Below, one piece after another: positions 51,110 through 62,557 of a stretch of DNA of 64,000 bases. Source of the stretch: Steroidobacteraceae bacterium. Lineage in GTDB: Bacteria; Pseudomonadota; Gammaproteobacteria; Steroidobacterales; Steroidobacteraceae. The notes under the pieces are model-generated. The model was given only the letters and a program-made list of their open reading frames with translations, was not told the origin of the DNA and searched no databases. The position numbers and the translations under genes are program-made. Positions within the stretch are counted from its first letter, which is position 1, and each line of letters starts with the position of its first letter. The stretch is taken from assembly GCA_029266835.1 (NCBI GenBank), contig JAQSWD010000018.1, forward strand, positions 1-64,000, in the 5' to 3' direction.

Positions 51110-52407
51110 TGCTCGTTGGATCCCAGGTTCGTCGCGTCGCAGTAGTCGGCGGAATGCGCGTCCCGTTCGCGCGCGGCCACGGCGCGTACTCCAAGGTCGG
51201 CAACCAGGACATGTTCACCGCGGTGTTGCAGGCGCTGGTAGCGAAGTGCCGCATCGCCGGGGAAAGGCTGGGCGACGTCACCGGCGGCGCGGTGCTCAAG
51301 CATTCCAAGGATTTCAACCTCGTGCGCGAGTGCGTGTTGTCATCGGGACTCGACCCGGCGACTCCGGGCATAGACATGCAGCGCGCCTGCGGCACGGGCC
51401 TCGATGCCGCCATCTCCATCGCGATGAAGATCGCGCTGGGCCAGATCGACGCCGGCATCGCCGGTGGCTTCGACACCGTCAGCGACCCGCCCATCGTGTA
51501 TCCGCGCGAGTACCAGCAGATCCTGCTGCGCGCTTATCGCGGCCGTTCGCTGGGGCAGCGCATCAAACCTTTCTTCTCGATTCGTCCGCGGCATTTCAAG
51601 CCGGTGATGCCCGGCGTGCTCGAGCCGCGCACCGGCCTGTCGATGGGCGAGCACTGCGAGCAGATGGCCAAGACCTGGAAGATCGCGCGTGCCGACCAGG
51701 ACGAACTCGCCAACCTCTCGCATGTGAATGCGGGCAAGGCCTGGGCCCGAGGTTTCTTCAGCGACCTGGTAGTTAGCGAGTACCAGGGCCTGAAAATGGA
51801 CAACAACGTGCGCGCCGACAGCACGGTGGAGAAACTCGCCTCGCTCAAGCCCGCCTTCGACCGCCGCAGCGGCCTTGGCACGCTGACCGCGGGCAATTCC
51901 ACGCCGCTCACCGACGGCGCGTCGGCCGTGCTGCTGGCCAGCGAAGAATGGGCGCGCGCGCGCAACCTGCCCATCCTCGCGTGGTTCAGCTTCAGCAAGC
52001 AGTGGGCCGTGGACTACGTGGGCGGCAAGGAAGGGCTGCTGATGGCGCCCGCCTACGCCGTTCCCGCCATGCTCAAGGACGCCAACCTCACCCTGCAGGA
52101 TTTCGATTTCTACGAGATCCACGAGGCATTCGCGGCGCAGGTGCTGTGCACGCTCAAGGCCTGGGAATCACCCGACTACTGCAGGGAGCGCCTGGGCCTG
52201 GACCGGCCGCTGGGCAGCATCGACCGCTCGAAACTCAACGTGAATGGCTCCAGTGTGGCCATTGGCCACCCCTTCGCCGCCACGGGCACGCGCATCGTCG
52301 CGTCGCTGGCGAAGCAGTTGTCGGAATCACCCACCGCCAGGCGTGGGCTCATTTCCGTGTGCACCGCGGGTGGCATGGGCGTCGTGGCGATCCTGGAGAA
52401 GGCCTGA
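51110..52407 (+). CDS. Acetyl-CoA acetyltransferase (thiolase, FadI-like)
   Basis: DMQRACGTGLDAAI; NVNGSSVAIGHPFAATGTRI; SVCTAGGMG. Confidence 0.93.
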
Positions 52408-52473
52408 GGGCACTCCGCGCCCCGGAAGGCCATGGGCCTTCCCATTGGTTTCATTTGAAACTAAATTGGCCGC

Positions 52474-53597
52474 ATGAAGCGGTACGTCCATTTCCCGAAG
52501 GTCGAAGGCCAGGCTTCGCGCCAGGCGCATGCCGACCTGCCGGAAGGCACCTATGAACGCGAGATCAGCAAGGAAGGGTTTTTCGGGCCCGCGGCTCATC
52601 TCTATCATCGCCACCCGCCCACGGGCTGGGTGGATTTCGAAGGGCCACTGCGCCCCCACGCCTTTGACTGCACCAGGCTCGCCGACCGCCATGAATCGCC
52701 GTGGTCCGCGACGGAGCTGCTGCACAACGCCTCGGTGCGCGTCCGCTTCTGGCGGTGCGAGAAACGCATGCCGGCGCTGGCGCGTAATGCGGACGGCGAC
52801 GAACTATTGTTCGTTCATGCCGGCAGCGGCGAGTTCTTCTGCGACTATGGCCACCTGACCTTCGCGGCCGGCGACTACATCCTGATTCCGCGCGGCACCA
52901 TGTGGCGGGTGGAATGCGCCACGCCGCTGGCGGCGCTGCTCATCGAGGCCACCAACAACTCCTATCGCCTGCCTGACAAGGGGCTGGTCGGCCCGCACGC
53001 CATTTTCGATGCGGCCATGCTGGACACGCCGCGCATCGACGAAGCGTTCAAGGCGCAACAGGAGGAGACCGCGTGGCGCTTGGAAATCAAGCGGCGCGGC
53101 GCGGTGTCGACGGTCACCTATCCATTCAATCCGCTGGATGCCGTGGGCTGGCATGGCGATCTGGCGGTCGCGCGCATCAACCTGCGCGACCTGCGTCCGC
53201 TGATGAGCCATCGCTACCATCTTCCGCCCTCCGCGCACACCACTTTCGTGTCGGATCGCTTCGTGGTCTGCAGCTTCGTGCCTCGCCCTTTCGAAACCGA
53301 TCCGGGCGCGATCAAGGTGCCCTTCTTCCACAACAACGACGACTACGACGAAGTATTGTTTTATCACGCGGGGAATTTCTTCAGCCGCGACAACATCCAC
53401 CCGGGAATGATCACGCTGCATCCCGCGGGATTCACGCATGGGCCGCACCCGAAGGCGCTCAAGAACGTCCTCACGCAGAGCAAGCCAGCCACCGATGAAT
53501 ACGCGGTGATGATCGACACGCGCGATGCGCTGGAGGTCTCGCCGGCCGCCACCAGCGTCGAGTGGGCCGGCTACATCGACAGCTGGAAATCACCGGC

Positions 53598-53601
<4 letters not shown>
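52474..53601 (+). CDS. hmgA: Homogentisate 1,2-dioxygenase
   Basis: FHNNDDYDEVLFYHAGNFFSRDNIHPGMITLHPAGFTHGPHP. Confidence 0.9.
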
Positions 53602-54579
<978 letters not shown>

Positions 54580-54587
<8 letters not shown>

Positions 54588-55062
54588 TGGCCACGTCCAC
54601 GGACGTCGGCTTCAGCACGCGAAACAGATCCTTCGGCTCGAGCCCGACGAGGAATCCGCGCGCGCCGCCGTTGATGTAGATGCGCGGCATCGTTTCGATC
54701 GACTTTTCGCAGTAGATGGGCATGGCGCGCTTGAGTCCGAAGGGCGAGGTGCCACCCACCTGGTAGCCGGAATGCCGGTCCGCCACTTCCGGCGCGCAAG
54801 GGGACACGCTCTTGCACCCGATCTGCCGCGCCAGGTTCTTGGCCGACACTTCGCGGTCGCCGTGCATCAGGATGCACATCGGCTTCTTCGCTTCGTCCTC
54901 GAATATGAGCGTCTTGATCACCGCGTGTTCGTCCACGCCCAGCTGCTCGGAGGACACGCGCGTACCGCCGCGCGCCTCGTACGCGTAGAGGTATGGCGTG
55001 AATTCCACCCCGTTCTGGCGAAGCACGCGGATCGCCAGGGTGACCGGGTAGTCGGTGGCCAT
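54580..55062 (-). CDS. ybaK: Cys-tRNA(Pro)/Cys deacylase YbaK/EbsC
   Basis: KTLIFEDEAKKPMCILMHGDREVSAKNLARQIG; SGYQVGGTSPFG. Confidence 0.92.
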
Positions 55063-55071
55063 GCGCCGCAG

Positions 55072-57417
55072 CTAGCGGAAATCGGCGGCGCGCAGAGTTC
55101 GACGTTCGCCCTTGCGCAACCCGCGCCTGACCAGCTTGTCGCGGTAGCGAAGCCGCGCTTCGTTGTTGACGGCCGCCCGCAGCTGCGCCGTAATCAACTC
55201 GCCATCGCGCCACTCGATGTCCACCTCGAAGCCCCCGCGCGCGCGCAGGCCCCGCACCGAACCGGCGGGCCAGGCGCGCGGCAACGCGGGCAGCAGTTCG
55301 ATCTCGCCGTCGACGCATTGGAGCAGCATCTCCGCGATGCCATTGGCGCCGCCAAAATTTCCGTCGATCTGGAATGGCGGGTGCGCGTCGAACATGTTCG
55401 GGTAAGTGCGCGACGGATCCAGCAGGAGCTTGATCACGCCATGCGTGTGTTCGGCTTCGCGCAGCCTCGCCCAGAGGTTGATGCGCCAGGCGATGGCCCA
55501 GCCGGTGGACAGATCACCGCGCAACTCCAGCGATCTCCTTGCCGCCGCCGCCAGTTCCGGCGTGCGGCGCACCGTGATCTGCTCGCTGGGGAACAGCGCG
55601 TAGAGATGCGAGACATGCCGGTGGTCGCGTTCGGGCGCTTGCATGTCCCAGTCCTCCAGCCATTCCTGCAGCTGCCCGGCCTTGCCCACCTGGTCAGGCG
55701 GTAGTTTGGCGCGTTTCGCGGCGCAGTCGCCGCGGAATTCCGCATCGACGCCCAGCAGCGTCGAGGCGCGCATGCAGTGGTCGAACAGGTCGCGCAGGAT
55801 CTGGCTGTCCATGGCCGGTCCGGCGCAAACCGCCGCGTCGAACGGATGCAGGTTCTCCGGAGAGATGGAGGGACTGGTGACCAGGTATCTGCCCGAAGGA
55901 TCCGGCACCAGTGTGTCGAGGAAGAACTCCGCCGCGCCCTTCATCAGTGGATAGACGTCGGCGAGGAAGGCGAGGTCGCGCGAGTAGTCGTAATGGTCCC
56001 AGAGGTGTTTGCACAGCCATGCGCCGCCCGTGGGCCACATGCCCCAGTGGGCGCCATCGATGGGCGCCGTGGCGCGCCACAGGTCGGTGTTGTGATGGGC
56101 GACCCAGCCGCGCGCGCCGTAGTTCACGCGCGCGGTGCGCGCTCCCGTGACCGCCAGGTCCCTGACCAGCGCGACGAGCGGCTGCACGCACTCGGGTAGA
56201 TTGGCCGGTTCTGCCGGCCAGTAGTTCATCTCGGTGTTGATGTTGATGGTGTACTTCGAGCCCCAGGGGGCGGAGACCTTGTCGTTCCACAACCCCTGAA
56301 GGTTCGCGGGCTGTGTGCCCGGCCTTGAACAGGAGATGAGCAGGTAGCGCGCGTACTGAAAATACAGGGCGGCGAGTTGCGGATCGTCGCTGGTCTGGGA
56401 TTGCCGGATGCGCTCGTTGGTGGGCAGATCGGCCGCGGCCGTGGAGCCCAGGTCCAGCGTGACACGCCGGAACAGGCGCTGGTGTTCGCTCAGATGCGCG
56501 GCGAAGAGCTGGTCGAAGCTCTTGCCCGACGCTGCCGCGAGCTGAGCGCGCGTGATCGGCGCCGGGTCCCCGCTCACGTCGTCGAAGCGCTTGAAGCTGG
56601 TCGCCATGGCGACCAGCACCAGCACCGAGTCCGCGCCCGTTACCGATAGCGCACCTTCATCGCTCGCCAGCGAGCCACCCTGTGGGATCAGCTTGACCCG
56701 TGCCTCGTAGCGCAGCCCCGCCGGAATGCCTTGTTGCGAAGTATTGGCACCGGACAGCACGAGCATTCCGTCTTCGACCCTCACCGCGCCCGGCATGGGT
56801 GTTTCGAAGCTGGCGCGGAAATCCACCGCGGCGGCGCGATCGGCGGTGACGCGGATGACCAGCACCTGGTCCACCGGTGAAGCGAAATACTCACGGCGGA
56901 ACGTCACGCCATCCTGTCGATACCGCACGCCTCCCAGCGCGCGATCGAGGTCGAGATCGCGCACGTAGTCTTCGCACATCGATGACGCGCCGAAGCCCAG
57001 CATGAGATCGCCGACGGTCTGGTATGACGGCATGCGCATGGGCCGCCCCATCATCTTTTCCTGCGCCAGGTTCTGCGCCTCGCGATATTTTCCGGCATTG
57101 ATGAGCTCACGCACGCGTGGCAGCGCGACAAGCGCTTCGGGATTCGACGGGTCGTAGGGCCCGCCCGCATACAGCGTGTCCTCGTTGAGCTGCAGGCGTT
57201 CGCGCGCCACGCCGCCGAAGATCATGCCGCCGAGACGGCCATTGCCGATGGGCAGCGCTTCGGTCCAGAGCTCAGCCGGCTGGCGGTACCAGAGACGCAG
57301 CGGGTTGCGTGCCGCGCTGCCGGCGCCTTCCTGCCCGAACGTATTGCCGCGCAATGCGCCAGCCGCGATTGCGCCCAGCGCCATGCCGCTCTTCAGTGCA
57401 GTCCTGCGTGTGACCAT
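55072..57417 (-). CDS. Glycoside hydrolase family 95 (alpha-L-fucosidase-like) with Tat-type signal
   Basis: EALPIGNGRLGGMIFGGVARERLQLNEDTLYAGGP; NINTEMNYWPAEPANLPEC; 781 aa. Confidence 0.93.
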   Translation of the reverse strand: MVTRRTALKSGMALGAIAAGALRGNTFGQEGAGSAARNPLRLWYRQPAELWTEALPIGNGRLGGMIFGGVARERLQLNEDTLYAGGPYDPSNPEALVALPRVRELINAGKYREAQNLAQEKMMGRPMRMPSYQTVGDLMLGFGASSMCEDYVRDLDLDRALGGVRYRQDGVTFRREYFASPVDQVLVIRVTADRAAAVDFRASFETPMPGAVRVEDGMLVLSGANTSQQGIPAGLRYEARVKLIPQGGSLASDEGALSVTGADSVLVLVAMATSFKRFDDVSGDPAPITRAQLAAASGKSFDQLFAAHLSEHQRLFRRVTLDLGSTAAADLPTNERIRQSQTSDDPQLAALYFQYARYLLISCSRPGTQPANLQGLWNDKVSAPWGSKYTININTEMNYWPAEPANLPECVQPLVALVRDLAVTGARTARVNYGARGWVAHHNTDLWRATAPIDGAHWGMWPTGGAWLCKHLWDHYDYSRDLAFLADVYPLMKGAAEFFLDTLVPDPSGRYLVTSPSISPENLHPFDAAVCAGPAMDSQILRDLFDHCMRASTLLGVDAEFRGDCAAKRAKLPPDQVGKAGQLQEWLEDWDMQAPERDHRHVSHLYALFPSEQITVRRTPELAAAARRSLELRGDLSTGWAIAWRINLWARLREAEHTHGVIKLLLDPSRTYPNMFDAHPPFQIDGNFGGANGIAEMLLQCVDGEIELLPALPRAWPAGSVRGLRARGGFEVDIEWRDGELITAQLRAAVNNEARLRYRDKLVRRGLRKGERRTLRAADFR

Positions 57418-57555
57418 GGAATCCGCGCCGCCCCGTTTGCCGTGGAAGTTCTCCCATGAAAACCATTTTCATTCGAGAACGACGGTAAAGTAGCCCGCGG
57501 ATCACGGTGTTGCAACCGGCGGCCTGCGCGTCGTGCCGTGGGGTCCGGCGTCTGT

Positions 57556-58056
57556 CTAACTACCTGCCCTGGCGGCGGGCTGGTCCGGCCTGGCGCCACT
57601 CTGGCAGGCCTGGCACACCAGGCAACCACGATCGAAGATGACCTTCCACTCTCCCGAAGCCTCACGCCGCCAGATCGAGGTGAATATGCTGATACGTTTG
57701 CCTTCCGGATCGAACACCGGGCCGGTGGTCAGCGCGAGCTTGCCGCCATCCTGTACTTCCACGAGTTCGGGCGCCCACGAGAATGGCGGATTCGGACCTT
57801 CGAAATAGCCCTTCCAGCGCTCGACAACGGCCGCACGGCCGCGTAGCGGCTCGTTGCCCAGCCAGATCGTGTCGGGCGCGAGCATGGCCGTGAATTTTCG
57901 GATGTCCCGATCCGCCAGTGTCTTCGCGAAAGCGATTTCCGTGGCCCGTACCTGCTCGGTGAGCTCGGCAAGCGATTCGGCGGCATGAAGCCCCGCCGCG
58001 AATGTTCCCAGAAACCAGATGACCAACACGCGGGTGAGAAGCGGCTGGATATTCAT
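57556..58056 (-). CDS. SnoaL/NTF2-like (DUF4440-type) secreted protein
   Basis: RATEIAFAKTLADRDIRKFTAMLAPDTIWLG; start at 58056 with signal peptide. Confidence 0.75.
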   Translation of the reverse strand: MNIQPLLTRVLVIWFLGTFAAGLHAAESLAELTEQVRATEIAFAKTLADRDIRKFTAMLAPDTIWLGNEPLRGRAAVVERWKGYFEGPNPPFSWAPELVEVQDGGKLALTTGPVFDPEGKRISIFTSIWRREASGEWKVIFDRGCLVCQACQSGARPDQPAARAGS

Positions 58057-58199
58057 GAAATGACCCTCACATCTGTCTTCGTCCCATCTTCGCCCTACAG
58101 GGGATATGGCCGCATTATTACCTTCGAGGGAGAGGCGAGGCCGTCCCCCGGTGGCACAATGGCGTCCTCTCACCGCAATCTACTGCAGGAGTCACCCGC

Positions 58200-58871
58200 A
58201 TGGGTGAATTCACCACTCTCATGGCGCGTGATGGCCATGAGTTCAACGCCTGGCTTTCGCCCGCCCCCGCGGGCGCGCGTGGCGCCGTGGTCATCGCGCA
58301 GGAAATCTTCGGCGTGAACCGCCACATCCGACGCGTGGCCGATGACTACGCGGCGCAGGGTTACGTCACCATCGCGCCTTGTTTGTTCGACCGCATCCGT
58401 CGCGGCATCGAGCTGGGTTATTCGGAGAAGGAAGTCCAGGAAGGCCGTGGCTACCGGCTGCAGATCCCGAAAGAGAAGTCGATGCTGGACCTGGCGGCAT
58501 CCATCAATGTGGTGAAACACGCGGGGCGTGTCGCGGTCGTGGGTTACTGCTGGGGCGGGACGCTGGCGTATCTCGCCGCCTGCGAATTGCCGGTTTCCTG
58601 CGCCATCGCCTACTACGGCGGGCAGATCAAGGATCACCTGGCCAAGTCACCGCGGCGGCCGGTGATGTATCACTTCGGCGAGAAGGACCCGCATATCCCG
58701 GCGGGCGACATCGATCGCATCCGCGCTGCGGATCCCGACGGCATCTTCCACCTGTATCCCGCGGATCACGGTTTCAATTGCGAGGATCGCGGCACCTACG
58801 ACGCGGCGAGCGCGCAGCTCGCCCGCGAAAGGTCGCTGGCATTCATCGCCGAGAGGTTCGCAAGCAAATGA
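58200..58871 (+). CDS. Dienelactone hydrolase family protein
   Basis: VVIAQEIFGVNRHIRRVADDYA; VGYCWGGTLAY. Confidence 0.92.
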   Translation: MGEFTTLMARDGHEFNAWLSPAPAGARGAVVIAQEIFGVNRHIRRVADDYAAQGYVTIAPCLFDRIRRGIELGYSEKEVQEGRGYRLQIPKEKSMLDLAASINVVKHAGRVAVVGYCWGGTLAYLAACELPVSCAIAYYGGQIKDHLAKSPRRPVMYHFGEKDPHIPAGDIDRIRAADPDGIFHLYPADHGFNCEDRGTYDAASAQLARERSLAFIAERFASK

Positions 58872-60322
58872 TCAAGCTCACCGACGCGTCGCTCTGGAAG
58901 GAGCAAGGGTTCATCAACGGAACGTGGACGGCCGCGGATTCCGGCCAAACTACCGGCATCCGCAACCCGGCCAGCGGCGAAGCGCTGGGCGCCGTCCCCG
59001 ACATGGGCGCCGCGGAAACCCGGCGCGCCATCGAAGCCGCGCATGCGGCGCTGCCGGCGTGGTCGCGGAAAACCGCCGGCGAACGCGCGCGCGTCATGCG
59101 CAAGTGGTTCGATCTCATGCTGGCCAACCAGCAGGATCTCGCCGTCATCATGACCGCCGAGCAAGGCAAGCCACTGGCGGAGTCAAAAGGCGAGATCGCT
59201 TATGCCGCTTCGTTCATCGAATGGTTCGCCGAGGAAGGCAAACGCGTGTATGGCGATGTGATCCCCGGCCACCAGGCTGACAAGCGCATCCTGGTGCTGC
59301 GGCAGCCCATCGGCGTGGTCGCGGCGATCACGCCGTGGAATTTCCCGGCCGCCATGATCACGCGCAAAGCCGCACCCGCCATCGCCGCGGGTTGTCCCAT
59401 CGTCGTGAAGCCGGCGCCGCAGACGCCATTCTCCGCGCTCGCCATGGCCGAGCTCGCGCATCGCGCCGGCATTCCACCCGGCGTGTTCAACGTGGTCACC
59501 GGTGACGCCGTGGCCATCGGCGGTGAGTTCACCGGCAACGACAAGGTGCGCAAGCTTTCGTTCACCGGCTCGACGCCGGTGGGCAAACTACTCATGTCGC
59601 AGTGCGCGGGCACGGTCAAGAAGGTGGCCCTGGAACTCGGCGGAAACGCACCCTTCCTGGTGCTGGACGACGCCGACCTGGATGCCGCCGTGGCCGGGGC
59701 CATCGCCAGCAAGTATCGCAACACCGGCCAGACCTGCGTCTGCGCCAACCGGTTCATCGTGCAGTCCGGCATCTACGATGCCTTCACCGCCAAGCTCACC
59801 GAGGCCGTGAAAAAGCTGCGCGTGGGCGACGGGCTCAAAGGCGAAACCGACCAGGGCCCGCTCATCGACGAGAAGGCCCTCAAAAAGGTGGAGGCGCACA
59901 TCGCGGATGCGCAGTCGAAAGGCGCCCAGGTGGTCACCGGTGGCAAGCGGCACGCATTGGGCGGCACGTTCTACGAACCCACCGTGCTCACCGACGTGTC
60001 GACGAAGATGACGCTGGCGCGCGAGGAAACCTTCGGGCCCGTCGCGCCGCTGTTTCGCGTGGACACCGACGAGGAAGCCATCCGCCTGGCCAATGACACC
60101 GAATTCGGCCTCGCCGCCTATCTTTACACCAGGGACCTGGCCCGCTCCTGGCGCGTCACCGAGGCACTGGAGTACGGCATCGTCGGCCTGAACACCGGCC
60201 TCATCTCCACGGAGGTGGCGCCATTCGGCGGTGTCAAGGAAAGCGGTATCGGTCGCGAAGGTTCGAAGTACGGGATCCTGGAGTTCACTGAGATGAAGTA
60301 CGTATGCGTGGGCGGTATCTGA
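58868..60322 (+). CDS. gabD: NAD(P)-dependent succinate-semialdehyde dehydrogenase
   Basis: ITPWNFPAAMITRKAAPAIAAGC; ALELGGNAPFLVLDDADLD; NTGQTCVCANR. Confidence 0.93.
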   Translation: MIKLTDASLWKEQGFINGTWTAADSGQTTGIRNPASGEALGAVPDMGAAETRRAIEAAHAALPAWSRKTAGERARVMRKWFDLMLANQQDLAVIMTAEQGKPLAESKGEIAYAASFIEWFAEEGKRVYGDVIPGHQADKRILVLRQPIGVVAAITPWNFPAAMITRKAAPAIAAGCPIVVKPAPQTPFSALAMAELAHRAGIPPGVFNVVTGDAVAIGGEFTGNDKVRKLSFTGSTPVGKLLMSQCAGTVKKVALELGGNAPFLVLDDADLDAAVAGAIASKYRNTGQTCVCANRFIVQSGIYDAFTAKLTEAVKKLRVGDGLKGETDQGPLIDEKALKKVEAHIADAQSKGAQVVTGGKRHALGGTFYEPTVLTDVSTKMTLAREETFGPVAPLFRVDTDEEAIRLANDTEFGLAAYLYTRDLARSWRVTEALEYGIVGLNTGLISTEVAPFGGVKESGIGREGSKYGILEFTEMKYVCVGGI

Positions 60323-60371
60323 CATCGCGCGCATAGGCAGCGCGCGAGTTCCTGCGTAAACTCGCGCGCCA

Positions 60372-61091
60372 GTGCTAGGGAAGTTCCACGAAATCAGCGT
60401 CGAGACGGCGGACATCGCCGATTCGGTCGCCTTCTATGAGCGGCTGGGTTTCAGCCACTGCGGCACCACCGATACGTGGCCGCATCCTTATGGCGTCATG
60501 ACCGACGGCAAACTGTTCATCGGCCTTCACCAGTTCAAGTTTCCCTCGCCGGTGATCACGTACGTCCATCCGGGTGTCGCGCAGCACTCGCACGTGATCG
60601 GGAAGCTGGGCGTCGAGATCGCCTGGAAGCGGGTCGGTGACGACTCGTTCAACGAATTCGGGTTTCTCGATCCCGCCGGCCAGCCAGTGCGCGTGCAGGA
60701 AGCCCCCACGCATTTTTCCAGCAACGCCGAACATGGCGTCACATCACTGTGCGGCGATTTCGCCGAGTTCAGCATCGCCTCTGCGGACTTCGAGCGCATG
60801 CGCGAGTTCTGGGAGCCGCTGGGCTTCGTGGCGCTGGGCGAATCGGACGAGCCCTATGTCCGCATGTCCATGACCAGTGACCACATCGACCTGGCCGTGC
60901 ATCGCCCGCGCACGCTCGACCAGCCCATGCTGGTGTTCGCCGAGGCGGACATGGGCGAACGCATCGAGCGGCTGAAAGCGCTGGGCGTGGAACTGGCCGA
61001 AGACCTGCCGCGCGGTCTGGATCCGCGCCAGAGCGCCCTGCTGCGCGCGCCCGAAGGTACGGCGCTGCTGCTGATCACGTCGATCGACTGA
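60372..61091 (+). CDS. VOC (glyoxalase/bleomycin resistance) family protein, two modules
   Basis: FHEISVETADIADSVAFYERLGFSHC. Confidence 0.82.
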   Translation: MLGKFHEISVETADIADSVAFYERLGFSHCGTTDTWPHPYGVMTDGKLFIGLHQFKFPSPVITYVHPGVAQHSHVIGKLGVEIAWKRVGDDSFNEFGFLDPAGQPVRVQEAPTHFSSNAEHGVTSLCGDFAEFSIASADFERMREFWEPLGFVALGESDEPYVRMSMTSDHIDLAVHRPRTLDQPMLVFAEADMGERIERLKALGVELAEDLPRGLDPRQSALLRAPEGTALLLITSID

Positions 61092-62385
61092 CCTCCGCGC
61101 GGCGGGTCAGCCGCAGGCCGAACACGAAGATCGCCAGGTTCACGCCGGCCAGCAGGAAGAAAGGCCCACCCTTCGATACCGAGTCATAGAGCCAGCCACC
61201 CAAGGCATTGGTGAACAGGATGGCCGCGGAGGCGCAGATGCCAGCGAGGCCGAACACCGCGCCGCGCACGTCGCGCGGCGCCTCCTGCCCTAACAAGGTC
61301 TGCCCGGCGATGATCGCGGCGATCTGGCCCATGCCGAGCAGTACGGCGACGGCGGCCAGCAGCAGATCCTGCGTCGGGTCGTCGATGAACCCGCACAAGG
61401 TGTAAGCCAGCGCGGCCAGTGCCATGGCGACGACGCCGACCCGCACGCGGTCGACGCGATCGAGCAGCGCGCCCACCACCGGCGCGGTGATCAGCCCGGC
61501 GATCATCGCGGCGACGAAGGGCCAGCGCGCCCGGTCCGCCGCGTCGGCCATGCCCACGCCTTTGTCCAGCCAGGCCTGCTGCAGCCGCAGCGAAAGGAAC
61601 GTGCCCAGCACCACGCGGTCGCCGAACGAACCGAATTGCAGTAGATAGGCGAACCAGATGCGCCGGTTGCCGCGCGCCGCGGCCAGGCCTTGGACGACAA
61701 TGCGCCGAAGCGGCAGTGCAGCCGCGGAGTCGCTGGGCGTGCCACGGCGCAGGCCGGCGAACACCACCACCGCGGACACCGCGCACAGCGCCGACGCCAG
61801 CCACAGGGTGATCGCGCCCGCGCGCATTTCCTCGACGCCGGCGTCCTGCAGCCATTTGGGCAGATGCGCCAGCACCAGGATCAGCACTGCCGCCCCCGAT
61901 CCCTGGAAAAACCCGGCCACTCCCACGAAGCGGCCGCGGGAGGACTCCGCCGGCGTGTCGGCCAGCACGGTGCCTAACATGGTGCCGACCGCAGCCACGC
62001 CCACCGAAAAGAACAACGCGCAGCCCGTGAGCTGCGGCACCGTCCGCGCCAGCGGATACAGCAGGAACCCCGCCGCCAGCCACAGGAAACCGAAGGCGTA
62101 GACAGGGCGGCGGCCGATCTTGTCGGCCAACGCCCCGAAGGGCGCCACCAGCGCCAGCGCCACGAGTTCGTTGGCGAAGTTCAGCGCGGAAACCGTGCGG
62201 CCCTGCAGGTGCTCGGGCAGCCTCAGGTTCACGTTCAGCAGCCAGGCCTGGAAGAAACTGACGAAGGCCAACAGGCCCACGGTGATGAAGGCCGCATATA
62301 GATAGATGAGCGCGTGGCGCGGCAAGTACCCGGGCGCCAGGCGGATGCCGGCGAGTCGCCCGTGGTCTGGGGTGGGCTCGTTCAC
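61075..62385 (-). CDS. MFS transporter
   Basis: 12-TM pattern; APFGALADKIGRRPVYAFG; GTG start at 62385. Confidence 0.9.
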   Translation of the reverse strand: MNEPTPDHGRLAGIRLAPGYLPRHALIYLYAAFITVGLLAFVSFFQAWLLNVNLRLPEHLQGRTVSALNFANELVALALVAPFGALADKIGRRPVYAFGFLWLAAGFLLYPLARTVPQLTGCALFFSVGVAAVGTMLGTVLADTPAESSRGRFVGVAGFFQGSGAAVLILVLAHLPKWLQDAGVEEMRAGAITLWLASALCAVSAVVVFAGLRRGTPSDSAAALPLRRIVVQGLAAARGNRRIWFAYLLQFGSFGDRVVLGTFLSLRLQQAWLDKGVGMADAADRARWPFVAAMIAGLITAPVVGALLDRVDRVRVGVVAMALAALAYTLCGFIDDPTQDLLLAAVAVLLGMGQIAAIIAGQTLLGQEAPRDVRGAVFGLAGICASAAILFTNALGGWLYDSVSKGGPFFLLAGVNLAIFVFGLRLTRRAEVSRST

Positions 62386-62557
62386 GTCGCCCCATGATGG
62401 CACGGACGCCCGGCCCCGGCGGGGCGCGCCGAAACGACAGCGATGCGCGGCGCCCGGGTAGGCGCACGGCCGCGAATGTGGCCAAAATCGGTGATAATCG
62501 CCACAACACCGCGGCCATCCCATGGGCGGCGGCACCCAGAACAACGGAGTCTTTCCC